From assembly GCA_964640665.1 (NCBI GenBank), contig CAZXHT010000016.1, forward strand, positions 1 through 64,000: a stretch of 64,000 bases of DNA, read 5' to 3'. Origin of the DNA: DATKYQ01 sp964640665. GTDB taxonomy: Bacteria; Myxococcota; B64-G9. The notes under the pieces were generated by a model that searched no databases, was not told where the DNA came from, and saw only the letters and a program-made list of their open reading frames with translations. The position numbers were made by a program, and so were the translations under genes. Shown here one piece after another: positions 1 through 8,700 of this stretch (the stretch's first letter is position 1; every line of letters begins with the position of its first letter).

Positions 1-609
1 CCAGCCGCTCCACTCGATTATCTCGCCCAGGTAGTTCGGGCAGGAGACAAATCTGAACATGCCGCCGGTCGGAATCTTGTAGCCGCTCTCGCCGGGCTTG
101 CGCAGGTTTCTGAGAATGTGGTCGGAGTGCTTGCAGATTGCGAAACCCGCGGCGAACATGGCGATGCCGACGATGAAGCGCGGATCGCCGAACCAGTCCG
201 GCCCGTAACCGGGGCCGAGGTTGAAAAGCCAGCGGCCGTTGATGTAAGTGTTGCCCAGGTTGAATACCACGGCCAGCGCTACAGGCACGAGCGTCTGAGT
301 TTTCAATTTGCCGCGTGTCTGGAAGGGATAGATGAACGAGCGCTGGAAGTAGTGTACCACCCACAGCGAGAGAAAGACGATTGCAACACTGTCCGTGTGT
401 CTGTTGCCCAGAATGAAGAACAGGCCAAAAAATAACAGGGATGGCGTCTCCATGATGATCCAGGCCAGACGCCTGTCGATAATCGGGCCCCAGCCACGCC
501 GAGTGTAGCGCCCGTAGGGGGCCTTTATGAAAAACAGCAGCACGAAAGTGAATAAAGCCGTCGCCAACCAGGCCCAGACCAGGTAGTCGAAGAAGACAGG
601 CTCGTTCAT
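1..609 (-). CDS. Steroid 5-alpha-reductase-type membrane enzyme, 3' end cut by window edge
   Basis: The frame opened by the ATG at 609 stays open to base 1, giving 203 residues with no stop, so the C-terminus lies outside the window. The protein begins MNEPVFFDYL and has several hydrophobic helices (about residues 8-26, 48-66 and later). It ends in FRFVSCPNYLGEIIEW, a signature of the C-terminal catalytic domain of 3-oxo-5-alpha-steroid 4-dehydrogenases and related NADPH-dependent double-bond reductases in membranes. The substrate cannot be told from sequence; bacterial members may act on sterols or polyprenoid-like lipids. Its ATG overlaps the TGA of the upstream galT-like gene, so the two are probably translationally coupled. 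The family call is firm; the function is open. Confidence 0.8.
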   Translation of the reverse strand, partial: MNEPVFFDYLVWAWLATALFTFVLLFFIKAPYGRYTRRGWGPIIDRRLAWIIMETPSLLFFGLFFILGNRHTDSVAIVFLSLWVVHYFQRSFIYPFQTRGKLKTQTLVPVALAVVFNLGNTYINGRWLFNLGPGYGPDWFGDPRFIVGIAMFAAGFAICKHSDHILRNLRKPGESGYKIPTGGMFRFVSCPNYLGEIIEWSGW

Positions 610-1655
610 TTCCAGAAACTCCTCAGGCCGGCTGCCAGATCCTCGGGCGTTGTCAAGATCAGCTCCTCGCCCAGGAGCTTCTGGATAAAGTAGTCGTCGG
701 CGCGGTAGTACTTGCGCACGTTCTGGCGGCAGACAATACGGACGAAGACGGGCGTGGGGGATGTTTCATCGTTCAGCCGGCCCGAATAGAGGCTGAAGTT
801 GAATGTGGAGAAACCATTTTCGCCGTAGTATGCGAGCACCGTTGAAATCCCCTCTGCCAGCCCGTCAATAGCCGCATGATCGAGTCGCAAAAGGTGCGGG
901 CGATCCGGCAGGACACCCAGCACTTCGTTGGTTCCAATTGGTGCGAACGGCGTCAGCCAATGTACCGGACCAGTAGAACGTATGTAGCGTTTTCCGAGTT
1001 TTTCTTCCTCCTCGATGAGATCTTCGAAATAGTCGCGTCCGTTCTCATCGCGATATCGGCGGCAGGCATCCAAAAGCTCGCTCACGGCGGTTGCCGGGTA
1101 GCTCCCGCCGAAGATCTGCAAGTGCGGGTGAACCATGGATGCCCCGGCCGGGAAGAGGTAGTTGGCGTTGACGGTGAAATAGGCGTTCTCGGGTGCGTTG
1201 CCGAAAAGCGTGCGAATGAAATCGAGCGACACGGCCAGGCCGTCGCGGACGAGATCGGCAGGAAAGTCATCGAGCTTCCGGTAGTGCTTCTCGCCCAGCA
1301 CGACAACGGCGTGAACCGCGCTGAGCGGAAAAAGGTTGGGAAACAAGAAACACTCCCCCTGTCGCAGGGCGCCGCCAGGGAGCCAGGCGTCACGGTAGCG
1401 CGGGGTGGATCGTTCGACGTATTCGGGGCAAAACAAGCAGTTGCTGCGGGTGTCCGTGGCGATCTTCTCGATCAGCGCCTGGTCGGTAGGGCCGAAGAAG
1501 AACTCGCCCTTGCCGGCCAGGGCCAAGCTGCCGATGGCCATGCGTCCGGTCAGCGGATCGCGACGCCGTTCGATGACGTGCTCGACCAGGTCCATGGATT
1601 GCATGGGACTGTGGAATTCGACGGATTCGGTTAACTTTTCGAAGCTGATTCCCAT
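606..1655 (-). CDS. galT: Galactose-1-phosphate uridylyltransferase family protein (HIT superfamily)
   Basis: 349 residues, the usual size of GalT. The nucleotidyl-transfer motif VHPHLQIFGG near residue 175 contains the HPH triad whose central His is uridylylated in GalT. An NCLFCPEY CxxC pair near residue 74 fits a metal-binding site of the family. GalT moves UMP from UDP-glucose to galactose-1-phosphate in the Leloir pathway. No galK, galE or galM lies beside it, so another sugar-1-phosphate is possible. The ATG is preceded by GGAG at about 8 bases. Its stop overlaps the start of the reductase-like gene in the ATGA arrangement. A 125-base divergent spacer separates it from queD. Confidence 0.82.
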   Translation of the reverse strand: MGISFEKLTESVEFHSPMQSMDLVEHVIERRRDPLTGRMAIGSLALAGKGEFFFGPTDQALIEKIATDTRSNCLFCPEYVERSTPRYRDAWLPGGALRQGECFLFPNLFPLSAVHAVVVLGEKHYRKLDDFPADLVRDGLAVSLDFIRTLFGNAPENAYFTVNANYLFPAGASMVHPHLQIFGGSYPATAVSELLDACRRYRDENGRDYFEDLIEEEEKLGKRYIRSTGPVHWLTPFAPIGTNEVLGVLPDRPHLLRLDHAAIDGLAEGISTVLAYYGENGFSTFNFSLYSGRLNDETSPTPVFVRIVCRQNVRKYYRADDYFIQKLLGEELILTTPEDLAAGLRSFWK

Positions 1656-1780
1656 CTCTCAGTCTCCCGCTATCCTGATACCACAAGCTTATTCTGAGTG
1701 TCATTTATTTCGTGGCCAAGACGCAAGTCGGGGCGCTATGCTGTCTTGGTAGAATTTTCAACACTTCCAGGAAAGGATCG
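1656..1780. other. Divergent intergenic spacer between galT and queD
   Basis: This 125-base spacer must hold promoters for both directions. On the plus strand a TAGAAT hexamer at 1750-1755 could be a -10 box for queD, but no convincing -35 sits 16-18 bases upstream. The queD ribosome binding site AGGAAAGG lies at 1769-1776. No preQ1-riboswitch-like stem and A-rich tail was recognised. Confidence 0.4.
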
Positions 1781-2158
1781 ATGATGTTCGAGGCTACTGT
1801 CACGGTGAACATTGCGGCGGCTCATCACCTGCGCGGCTACCGGGGAAAATGCGAGAACGTTCACGGGCACAACTACAAGGTTGAAGCTACCGTCGGCACC
1901 GAAGAACTCGACCAGACGGGGCTCTCACTGGATTTCGGCCTGTTGCGTGAAAAGCTCGGGGAGGTTGCGGACCGATTCGACCACGCCGATCTCAACCAGT
2001 TGCCCGAGTTTGCAAAATTGAACCCTTCCAGCGAGAACCTGGCCCGGGTCATCTACCGGGGCCTCGTCGAAGCACTCGCCGGCAGCCGGGTCGAGCTGCT
2101 TGCCGTTCGTGTCTGGGAGACCGAGGGGGCATGTGTCACCTATCATGAACGACGCTGA
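1781..2158 (+). CDS. queD: 6-carboxy-5,6,7,8-tetrahydropterin synthase
   Basis: 125 residues, typical of QueD. It converts 7,8-dihydroneopterin triphosphate to 6-carboxytetrahydropterin, the second step to preQ0/queuosine. The zinc ligands are visible: AAHHLRGY, then ENVHGHNYKVEA with the HGH pair. DFGLLREKL and FDHADLNQL are also conserved. Two ATGs (1781, 1784) follow the site AGGAAAGG; the second gives the common MFEATV start. The open frame extends upstream to 1712, but that stretch has no family similarity. It overlaps queE by 14 bases, so the two form a coupled pair. No queC or queF is in the window, so the end product cannot be fixed. Confidence 0.93.
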   Translation: MMFEATVTVNIAAAHHLRGYRGKCENVHGHNYKVEATVGTEELDQTGLSLDFGLLREKLGEVADRFDHADLNQLPEFAKLNPSSENLARVIYRGLVEALAGSRVELLAVRVWETEGACVTYHERR

Positions 2159-2828
2159 GGCACTCGAAATCTGCGAGATGTTCAGGTCGATCTCCGGTGA
2201 AACTACCCGGGCGGGACTGCCGGCGACCTTCGTACGCCTGTCGGGATGCAACCTGCGCTGCAGTTGGTGCGATACGCGTCACGCCTTGGAGCCGGGACGC
2301 CGGATGACGACTGCGCGGGTCTTCGATTTGGCGGCAGGCACGGGTGACCGCCTGGTGATCGTCACCGGCGGAGAACCGCTCTTGCAGGCGGGCACCATCG
2401 GCCTATGTACAGACCTCGTCGGCGCCGGAAAGTCCGTGCTGCTCGAGACCAACGGCAGTCTGGATATCTCTGCGGTTCCCGCAGGCGTGCATGTCATCAT
2501 GGACCTCAAGGCCCCCGGCAGTGGCGAGCATGATCGCATGGATCTTATGAACCTGGGCAGGCTCAAGGCGGGAGACGAGTTGAAGATCGTGGTCGCTGAC
2601 AGGCAGGATTTCGACTGGTCGTGCGCGATGCTTGAAAAACACGCTCCGTCTGAGGAAGTGAAAATCCTCTTCTCAGCGGCGTCGAAGATCATGGAGCCCG
2701 GCCGCCTGGCCGACTGGCTGCTCGACTCCGGAAGACAGGCGAGGATCCAGGTGCAACTCCACGAGATCCTCTGGCCGGATGGGGGCGATCGGCGCAGGAT
2801 CCTTGACGTGGCGGAGATTCCCGGGTAG
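2145..2828 (+). CDS. queE: 7-carboxy-7-deazaguanine synthase (radical SAM)
   Basis: 227 residues from the ATG at 2145. This radical SAM enzyme rearranges 6-carboxytetrahydropterin, the QueD product, to 7-carboxy-7-deazaguanine. The cluster motif CNLRCSWCDT gives the CxxxCxxC spacing. EMFRSISGETTRAGLPATFVRL ahead of it (read in parts) is typical of the family, and VTGGEPLLQ is the SAM-binding GGE motif. The start MNDAEALEICEMF lies 14 bases inside queD; an open frame further upstream simply runs through queD and is discounted. Together queD and queE make the deazapurine core used for tRNA queuosine or for DNA modification. Confidence 0.93.
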   Translation: MNDAEALEICEMFRSISGETTRAGLPATFVRLSGCNLRCSWCDTRHALEPGRRMTTARVFDLAAGTGDRLVIVTGGEPLLQAGTIGLCTDLVGAGKSVLLETNGSLDISAVPAGVHVIMDLKAPGSGEHDRMDLMNLGRLKAGDELKIVVADRQDFDWSCAMLEKHAPSEEVKILFSAASKIMEPGRLADWLLDSGRQARIQVQLHEILWPDGGDRRRILDVAEIPG

Positions 2829-2864
2829 AAGAAAGTAGTGTAATTGCTAAACAAGAGTATTGCC

Positions 2865-3461
2865 ATGAAACACTCGCGAGTCGAAATAATTCTGCTGATG
2901 TTGCTTTTACTTGCGGCCGGGTCGGCCGTGGCGGGAAGCATTTTTCTCAACGGGACGCGTATCGACGGCATTACCAACCAGAAGTTCGAAAAATGCACGG
3001 TGACAATCGACGCCAAGGGAAACGTCCTGATCGAAGCTCCCGGCTACGCCGTCCAGGGTGATTCCGGGAAGGGACAGACATCGGCGGCCAACCCGAGCGC
3101 GACAGCCACAAAACGTTACTGGCTGATCAAAGAGGAGAATTACCCGGGAAAAACCCAGTACGACATCGACATCTACATCAACAGCGTCTGGTTCAAGCGC
3201 ATTCATTCAAATGACGAGCAAGTGATCCAGGAGATCACCAAGTACCTGCGTCCAGGTTCCAACGTCATACATCTCGCGGCCTCGAAAAACGTGGGCAAGC
3301 AGCGCAAGAGCTTCTCGAAACAGGTTTACATGCGGATAATCATCGGTGAGGGCAACATCGGCGGCAACAACGTGATGATCGAAAACCCGCTGGTCCAGTA
3401 CAAGCGAACGGCCGATGAAACTCAGAACTTCAACGACGAGTTCACCATTACGGTGCAATAG
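2865..3461 (+). CDS. Exported protein of unknown function
   Basis: 198 residues from the ATG at 2865; a TTG at 2844 in the same frame is a weaker option. The N-terminus MKHSRVEIILLMLLLLAAG followed by SAVAG is a clear Sec signal peptide, so the product is periplasmic or outer-membrane associated. The mature part begins SIFLNGTRIDGITNQKFEKC. A Ser/Thr/Ala-rich stretch (about residues 65-80) leads into a region of alternating beta-strand character. I recognise no family. It sits 36 bases after queE and 29 before the next gene, so it may share a transcript with them or with the Tgl-like gene downstream. Confidence 0.7.
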   Translation: MKHSRVEIILLMLLLLAAGSAVAGSIFLNGTRIDGITNQKFEKCTVTIDAKGNVLIEAPGYAVQGDSGKGQTSAANPSATATKRYWLIKEENYPGKTQYDIDIYINSVWFKRIHSNDEQVIQEITKYLRPGSNVIHLAASKNVGKQRKSFSKQVYMRIIIGEGNIGGNNVMIENPLVQYKRTADETQNFNDEFTITVQ

Positions 3462-3490
3462 ACACGCAGACTGAACGAGGCGGAACAAAC

Positions 3491-4072
3491 GTGTACGAGA
3501 TTCATCCCGAGCTGAAATCCATCCAGACAAGCAGTGAGCAGATCGTAGCCATTATCGAGTCGATCAACAACCCGATGGTGGCCGCGGCGGGTAAGCCGCT
3601 CGAGCCGGCCAAGGCCTTTATTGTCGGCGTCCGCAATGCCTCGGGCCTGTTCTCGATCTACGTCTACCTGCACCTGCTGCAGAGCAAGGAGTGCCTGATA
3701 TATCTTCACGATCCGGCGGAGATTCCAATGGAGTCGTATCACGACATCGAACTCGAGGCCTTGCAGTTCGTAGAGAGCATGGGGTTCATGGTGGACAACC
3801 TAAACTTCCGCAACCTGACCGTCGATCAGCGTGACGAATTGATGCAGCACCTGCCTCTGTTCCACGATGATCTCAATGAGTTCGCGCGCCGGATGCAGAA
3901 GGACGGCAACGAAAATGCCTCGGACGAGGAAGTTCTCGATCTGGCTCCGCTGGAGGAGGGGGTGCTCGATCTCGACGGTGCGGCGGAGGTTACGGCGCCG
4001 GCCGGTGAACGGGAGGCGATCGTTTCCGACGAGGGCCTGGCCAAGATCATCCGTATGTTTTCTTCTTTTTAG
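3491..4072 (+). CDS. Cytoplasmic protein of unknown function with acidic C-terminal half
   Basis: 193 residues from a GTG at 3491. There is no signal peptide or membrane segment. Residues 1-105 look like a compact alpha/beta domain (KAFIVGVRNASGLFSIYVYL, then CLIYLHDPAEIP). Residues 120-180 are acidic and low-complexity, ending in a short hydrophobic tail IIRMFSSF. No family was recognised. It lies just upstream of a Tgl/PilW-type pilotin; a link to type IV pili is only a positional guess. Confidence 0.65.
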   Translation: MYEIHPELKSIQTSSEQIVAIIESINNPMVAAAGKPLEPAKAFIVGVRNASGLFSIYVYLHLLQSKECLIYLHDPAEIPMESYHDIELEALQFVESMGFMVDNLNFRNLTVDQRDELMQHLPLFHDDLNEFARRMQKDGNENASDEEVLDLAPLEEGVLDLDGAAEVTAPAGEREAIVSDEGLAKIIRMFSSF

Positions 4073-4114
4073 AGTGACCGGTCCCTGACCGGTAACCGGG
4101 GTTGGAGATTGTCC

Positions 4115-4918
4115 ATGTGGTTACTCATCCCGAAACGCCTTGCTTTGGCTGCCTTTGCGACCTGCCTGGCCCTCTGCGCCTGCGTCCTGGGCCCCTCGTC
4201 GAAGGAGATCAAGCAGGCGGAGATCCAGTACGACCTGGGCGTCAACGACATGCGCGCCGGCAGGCTCAAGGCTGCCTTGCGCAACTTTCTCGAGTCGGCC
4301 AAGAACAAGCCTGATTTTCCGCAACTTCAGAATGCGCTGGGACTTGTATTTTACCTGCTCGGGAACAGCGAGAAGGCTCTTGCCCATTATGACCGGGCGC
4401 TGGAATTGAAACCGGATTACAGCGAGGTGCTCAACAACAAGGCCCGCTTGCTGATCGATCAAAACCGCTTTCGCGAGGCCATCCCTCTTTTACGCAAAGC
4501 GCTCGATAACGTGTTTTTAAAGGAGCGCCACCTGGCCGAGAGTAATTACGGCTGGGCCTTGTTTCATACGGGAAAGAAACGGCAGGGATACAAACACGTG
4601 AAAAACGCCATCGCCCAGAACGAGAAGTATTGCATCGGTTACCAGTACCTGGGATTGATGTTCCAGGAGGACAAGAACTACGACGAGGCTGCCCGCAAGT
4701 TTTCAAAAGCCGCGGAGATCTGCCCGGATTACCAACAGGCCGATCGAGATCTCGGCAAGGTTCTCCTGATGCAAGGCAAGGAGGCCGACGGTTGCAAGGC
4801 TCTGCGGGCCTGCATCAAAAAATCGAGCATGAGCAACGTGGGACAGGACTGCGAGCGGCTCTATCGTTTGAGTTGCCACGATCCCAAGCCTAAAACCGGG
4901 TCCGATTCCGGCGATTGA
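4115..4918 (+). CDS. TPR lipoprotein, Tgl/PilW-type pilotin
   Basis: 267 residues. The ATG at 4115 follows a TTGGAG site by 7 bases and gives a lipoprotein signal, MWLLIPKRLALAAFATCLALCAC, with lipobox cysteines at LALC/AC. The rest is a chain of about six tetratricopeptide repeats (for example FLESAKNKPDFPQLQNALG, then YDRALELKPDYSEVLNNKA), the architecture of Tgl in Myxococcus and PilW/PilF elsewhere. Those outer-membrane lipoproteins help assemble the PilQ secretin of type IV pili. No other pil gene is nearby, so a generic TPR lipoprotein remains possible. The stop at 4916-4918 is followed closely by recO. Confidence 0.72.
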   Translation: MWLLIPKRLALAAFATCLALCACVLGPSSKEIKQAEIQYDLGVNDMRAGRLKAALRNFLESAKNKPDFPQLQNALGLVFYLLGNSEKALAHYDRALELKPDYSEVLNNKARLLIDQNRFREAIPLLRKALDNVFLKERHLAESNYGWALFHTGKKRQGYKHVKNAIAQNEKYCIGYQYLGLMFQEDKNYDEAARKFSKAAEICPDYQQADRDLGKVLLMQGKEADGCKALRACIKKSSMSNVGQDCERLYRLSCHDPKPKTGSDSGD

Positions 4919-4939
4919 GTGCCTGGCGCGGGTGAACCC

Positions 4940-5683
4940 ATGTCACGCCGATCGAGGGCGGAAGCAATTGTCCTGAATCGAAGTGCGTTGGGCGAGTCGG
5001 ACTGGATAGTCACGCTGCTTTCCAGAGACCACGGCAAGTTCCGGGCGGTGGCTCCCGGAGCGCGCAGGAGCAAACGCCGTTTTGCCGGTTGCCTGGAGCT
5101 TTTCAGCCTGATCGACGCCGGATTCGTGGAAAAGGCCAACGGCCTCCACCGCCTGGAAGAGGCCGTGCTGCTCGACTCTCACGAGCCGATTACCAAAGAC
5201 CTCGTCTCCATCGCCCATGCCGGCTATGCGGTCGAACTGGCCGGCGCCTTTCTCGGTGAGGCCGACGAGGCCGCGGGATTCTTCGATTTGCTGGCCGGAA
5301 CCCTTACAAGACTGAAAGCGGGGCCGCTGAGTGCTAAGGAAATTAGACGCTACGAACTTGACATACTCGGGCTGGCCGGGTTCGCGCCCCGCTTCTCTTC
5401 ATGTCTGGGATGCGGCACACACCAGGCCACAAAATGGGTCTTCGACCACATGCAGGGCGCGCTTTTTTGCCTGGACTGCGCCACAGGAAGACAGCTTCAG
5501 GAAATCTCCCCGGCTGTACTAGGCTTGCTAAATGCCTTGCAGGCGGGACGAGAGCCCGATCAAACCATCGACGCGCAATCAATGGCCACGGCGCGCGGCC
5601 TGCTGGCCAGGATAATCGACAGTCACACAAGCCGCCCCTTAAAGGCCCGCGAGTTCTTAAGAAAACTTGCGGGGACGGAGTAG
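4940..5683 (+). CDS. recO: DNA repair protein RecO
   Basis: 247 residues from the ATG at 4940; a GTG at 4919 would add seven residues. The OB-fold N-terminus reads RAEAIVLNRSALGESDWIV with FRAVAPGARRSKRRF after it. The helical C-terminal part has a zinc site made by CLGCG (near 153) and FCLDC (near 176). RecO works with RecR and RecF to load RecA onto SSB-coated gapped DNA. The last codons (KLAGTE and the stop) are supplied by a copy of a dispersed palindromic repeat at 5661-5689, so the natural C-terminus may have been replaced. Confidence 0.9.
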   Translation: MSRRSRAEAIVLNRSALGESDWIVTLLSRDHGKFRAVAPGARRSKRRFAGCLELFSLIDAGFVEKANGLHRLEEAVLLDSHEPITKDLVSIAHAGYAVELAGAFLGEADEAAGFFDLLAGTLTRLKAGPLSAKEIRRYELDILGLAGFAPRFSSCLGCGTHQATKWVFDHMQGALFCLDCATGRQLQEISPAVLGLLNALQAGREPDQTIDAQSMATARGLLARIIDSHTSRPLKAREFLRKLAGTE

Positions 5684-5689
5684 CTTGCA
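5661..5689 (+). repeat. Dispersed palindromic repeat, copy 1 (inside the recO 3' end)
   Basis: The core is CTTGCGGGGACGGAGTAGCT followed by TGCA. It matches copies at 10138-10178 and 11030-11060 nearly base for base. In this copy the right arm is degraded (TTGCA instead of CGCAAG). It encodes the last residues and the stop codon of recO. Confidence 0.85.
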
Positions 5690-5744
5690 CAAGAATGAAC
5701 ATGCCGGTATGCATGGTGCGACCGGTCAACCAGGGGTAGGAAAT

Positions 5745-8700
5745 ATGCAAGTCAAGACGGGTTTGATGCTGGTTTCGCTCTTGACCGGCTTGACCGCGGG
5801 ATGCGGCGGGACGGTCTCGGATTGTATCCCCAGGCAGTCGACCGATTGCGAGGACGGTCGGGTCTACTGGGTGGATAGCTGTGGAGAGCGGGGCGAAGTC
5901 AAAGAAGTTTGCCCTTGCGGATGCGACTCGAACGACACCGGGTGCCAGACGGACTGCACCGACCCGTGCGAGGGCGTCACCTGCGATAAACCGCCCGATG
6001 ACACTTGCCAGGACGCCACAACGAAAAGAACCTGGCTGACTCCGGGGGCTTGCTCCGGTGGCCAGTGCACCTACGAACCTCTGGATGAAATCTGTGAAGA
6101 GGGATGCCAGGACGGAGTCTGCCTGGGAGATCCCTGCGCCGGGGTCACCTGCGACCAGCCCCCCAAACCGCTTTGTGTGGACGCTGGACTCATTCGCACC
6201 TACCAGCAACAGGGCCGGTGCGATCATGGAATCTGCACCTACCCGCACCAGGACGAAGGCTGCACCGACTGCTGCTACGGTGCGGAGATCAACCCCACCG
6301 GCTACCCTATAGGCGGTGGCCCGGGGTACCGCGAGCTCTTCGACTCCGCCGGAGCCGATTGGGTGGTCGGCGATACTTTGGGATTGCTAGCCGCGCTGGA
6401 CGGTGCTTCCAACGCAGAGCTCATATACGTCGAAGACGAAGCAGTCATCGACCTGACCGGTTACGACGACATTCAGGTTCCCGCCGGCGTGACCGTCGCC
6501 AGCGGACGAGGCCGGGATGGTTCCCTGGGGGCACTGATCTGGACCGGGCAATTCGATACCTTCCCGCTGTTCATGGCGGCCGGGGCCGATGTTCGCTTCT
6601 CGGGTTTGCGCATCCTGGGTCCGGATTTCGACGTTGGCGATCACGACTACCAGAACCCGGTACTCAGTCGCGGCATCCAGACCGGGTCCGCCGGTCTCGA
6701 AGTGGACAACTGCGAGGTGGCCGGCTTCGGCCATGCCGCCGTGGTGGTGTATGGAGAAGAGGCCGCCGCCCACGTTCACCACTGCCACATACACCATAAC
6801 ACCCGCGCGGGACTCGGATACGGAGTGGTCCTGAATAAGTCGACCTGTCTGATCGAAGCGAACCTGTTCGATGCCAACCGCCACTCCATCGCCGGCACCG
6901 GCCGGCCCGGCACCAGTTACGAGGCCCGCTACAACCTGGTGCACGCCCATGCCACCGGCCACTACTTCGATATGCACGGGGCGGCCGACCACGATAAGTA
7001 CATCTCCAGCGCCATTTGGCGGTTCAACGAAGGATCCGGAGATCAGGCCCGGGACACCTCGCACTCCAACCACTGCACCCTGGAGTTCATGGATACGGGC
7101 GTGTGCTGGGTACCCGGGCAGATCGAGACCGGTCTCTTGTTCGGCGGGCAGGACGACCACCTGGAATGCGGAAACGATCCAAGCCTCCAGTCGGCGACCG
7201 GAAGCGTCGAATTCTGGCTGCGAGCCGACCGGGTGAATCAGGATCAGGAACTGATCGATCTGTTCGAAGACGATTCACAGAACTTTCTTTCGGTTCGCTT
7301 GACCGCGTCCAATCGTATCGGGGTTCTTGTCGAAGATGGTGATTTTGCATTGCTCGACGTAGTATCCGACCAGGCGTTGTCCGCCGGAGAATGGAAACAT
7401 GTCACCATCACCCAGGACGGAACCGGCATCCGCATCTACCTGGATGGCCAGGAGGTGGCGACCAGCGGTAGCAACGAAAACGCCTGGAGCGACCACTTGG
7501 CACTGGGAGGGCTCTGGATCGGGGCCGGCCACCGCAGCGCCTTCCAGGGATTGCTCGATGAGGTGCGTATCTACAGCCGGGCGCTGGAGGCCGACGAGGT
7601 TCAGAGGCACTTTCTGGGTCAGGCGGACATCGCCGGCGATCTCATCTCCATACACCACAACACCTTCCGGGACGGTGACATGCCGGCGGTTGTCATCCGG
7701 GGCGTGCCGGCCGAGCCGTCTTCGATCCACCACAACTGGTTCCGGGACTTCGATCCGGATCATGCCGTGCGACAGACCAACGCCCAGGGCAACCTGGAGG
7801 TGATCACCAATCATTACGGATCGGAGGTGCCCCTGGGCACCCGATTGCCGGTTGCCGTCGGCACCGCTGTACCCGACTCGGGAGAAGGTCCGCTCGAGGT
7901 GACTTTTGACGCATCGGCCAGTCATGCCTGGCTGGATGATCCCGGAATCGTCAATTGGCGCTGGGACTTCGGAGACGGAGAGACCGGCTGGGGAGAGAAC
8001 GTCGTGCATACGTTTTCGCACGCCGGGCGCTACGGTGTGGACTTGACCGTGTCCGATGCCAAGGGTTCCCCCTCCCATGCCTTCCTCCCGGTGGTGGTCT
8101 CTCCGGGGCCAGGTTACCAGCTGGACTTCTGGGTCAAGGACAGTTGCCGGAGTTCCCTGGCTGGATACTACGTCAGCCAGGCGCTGGTGGACGGGAACGT
8201 GGTCTGGGAAGAGGATGTGGCCGGCACCCCGGGGTGGCGGCATGTCTCGGTGGACGTGAGCGGCTGGGTCTCGGGCCTGGAAAGTACCGAGATATCTTTC
8301 AGGGCGCTCAACCAGACCGCGGTGTTGAACGAGGAATTGATCGAGTTGAGTGTCTACTTCGACGATGTATTCCTTTTCGGCGCCGACCAGGCCGGCGGTG
8401 ATTTCGAAGGCGCGTCTACCTGGGCCTACCGCGAGTCCCTGCCGGACTGGTCGGGTTCGGTCCACACCGAGGAGGCCCGTAGTGGCTGGCGTTCCTTCCG
8501 GATTCACCATCCCTATCGTCAAGACTGTCCGCAAGGATCTAATGCCAGTATCGTCCAGACAATCCGCCTGCCGTCCGAACACCTGTTGGCCGAGTGGCGC
8601 CTGGACGAGGGCCGGGGAGAATGGACCGAGGATCATTCGCTGTTCGGCCACCACGGCAACCTGGAAAACATGGATGAAGGCAACTGGGTACCAGGGGTGA

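Noticed and set aside
876..1634. 252-residue open frame opposite galT
   Set aside because: It is the antisense of galT codons; no ribosome binding site or family motif, while galT has the full HPH signature.
1656..1780. preQ1 riboswitch ahead of queD
   Set aside because: No preQ1-type hairpin with A-rich tail and embedded ribosome binding site could be recognised.
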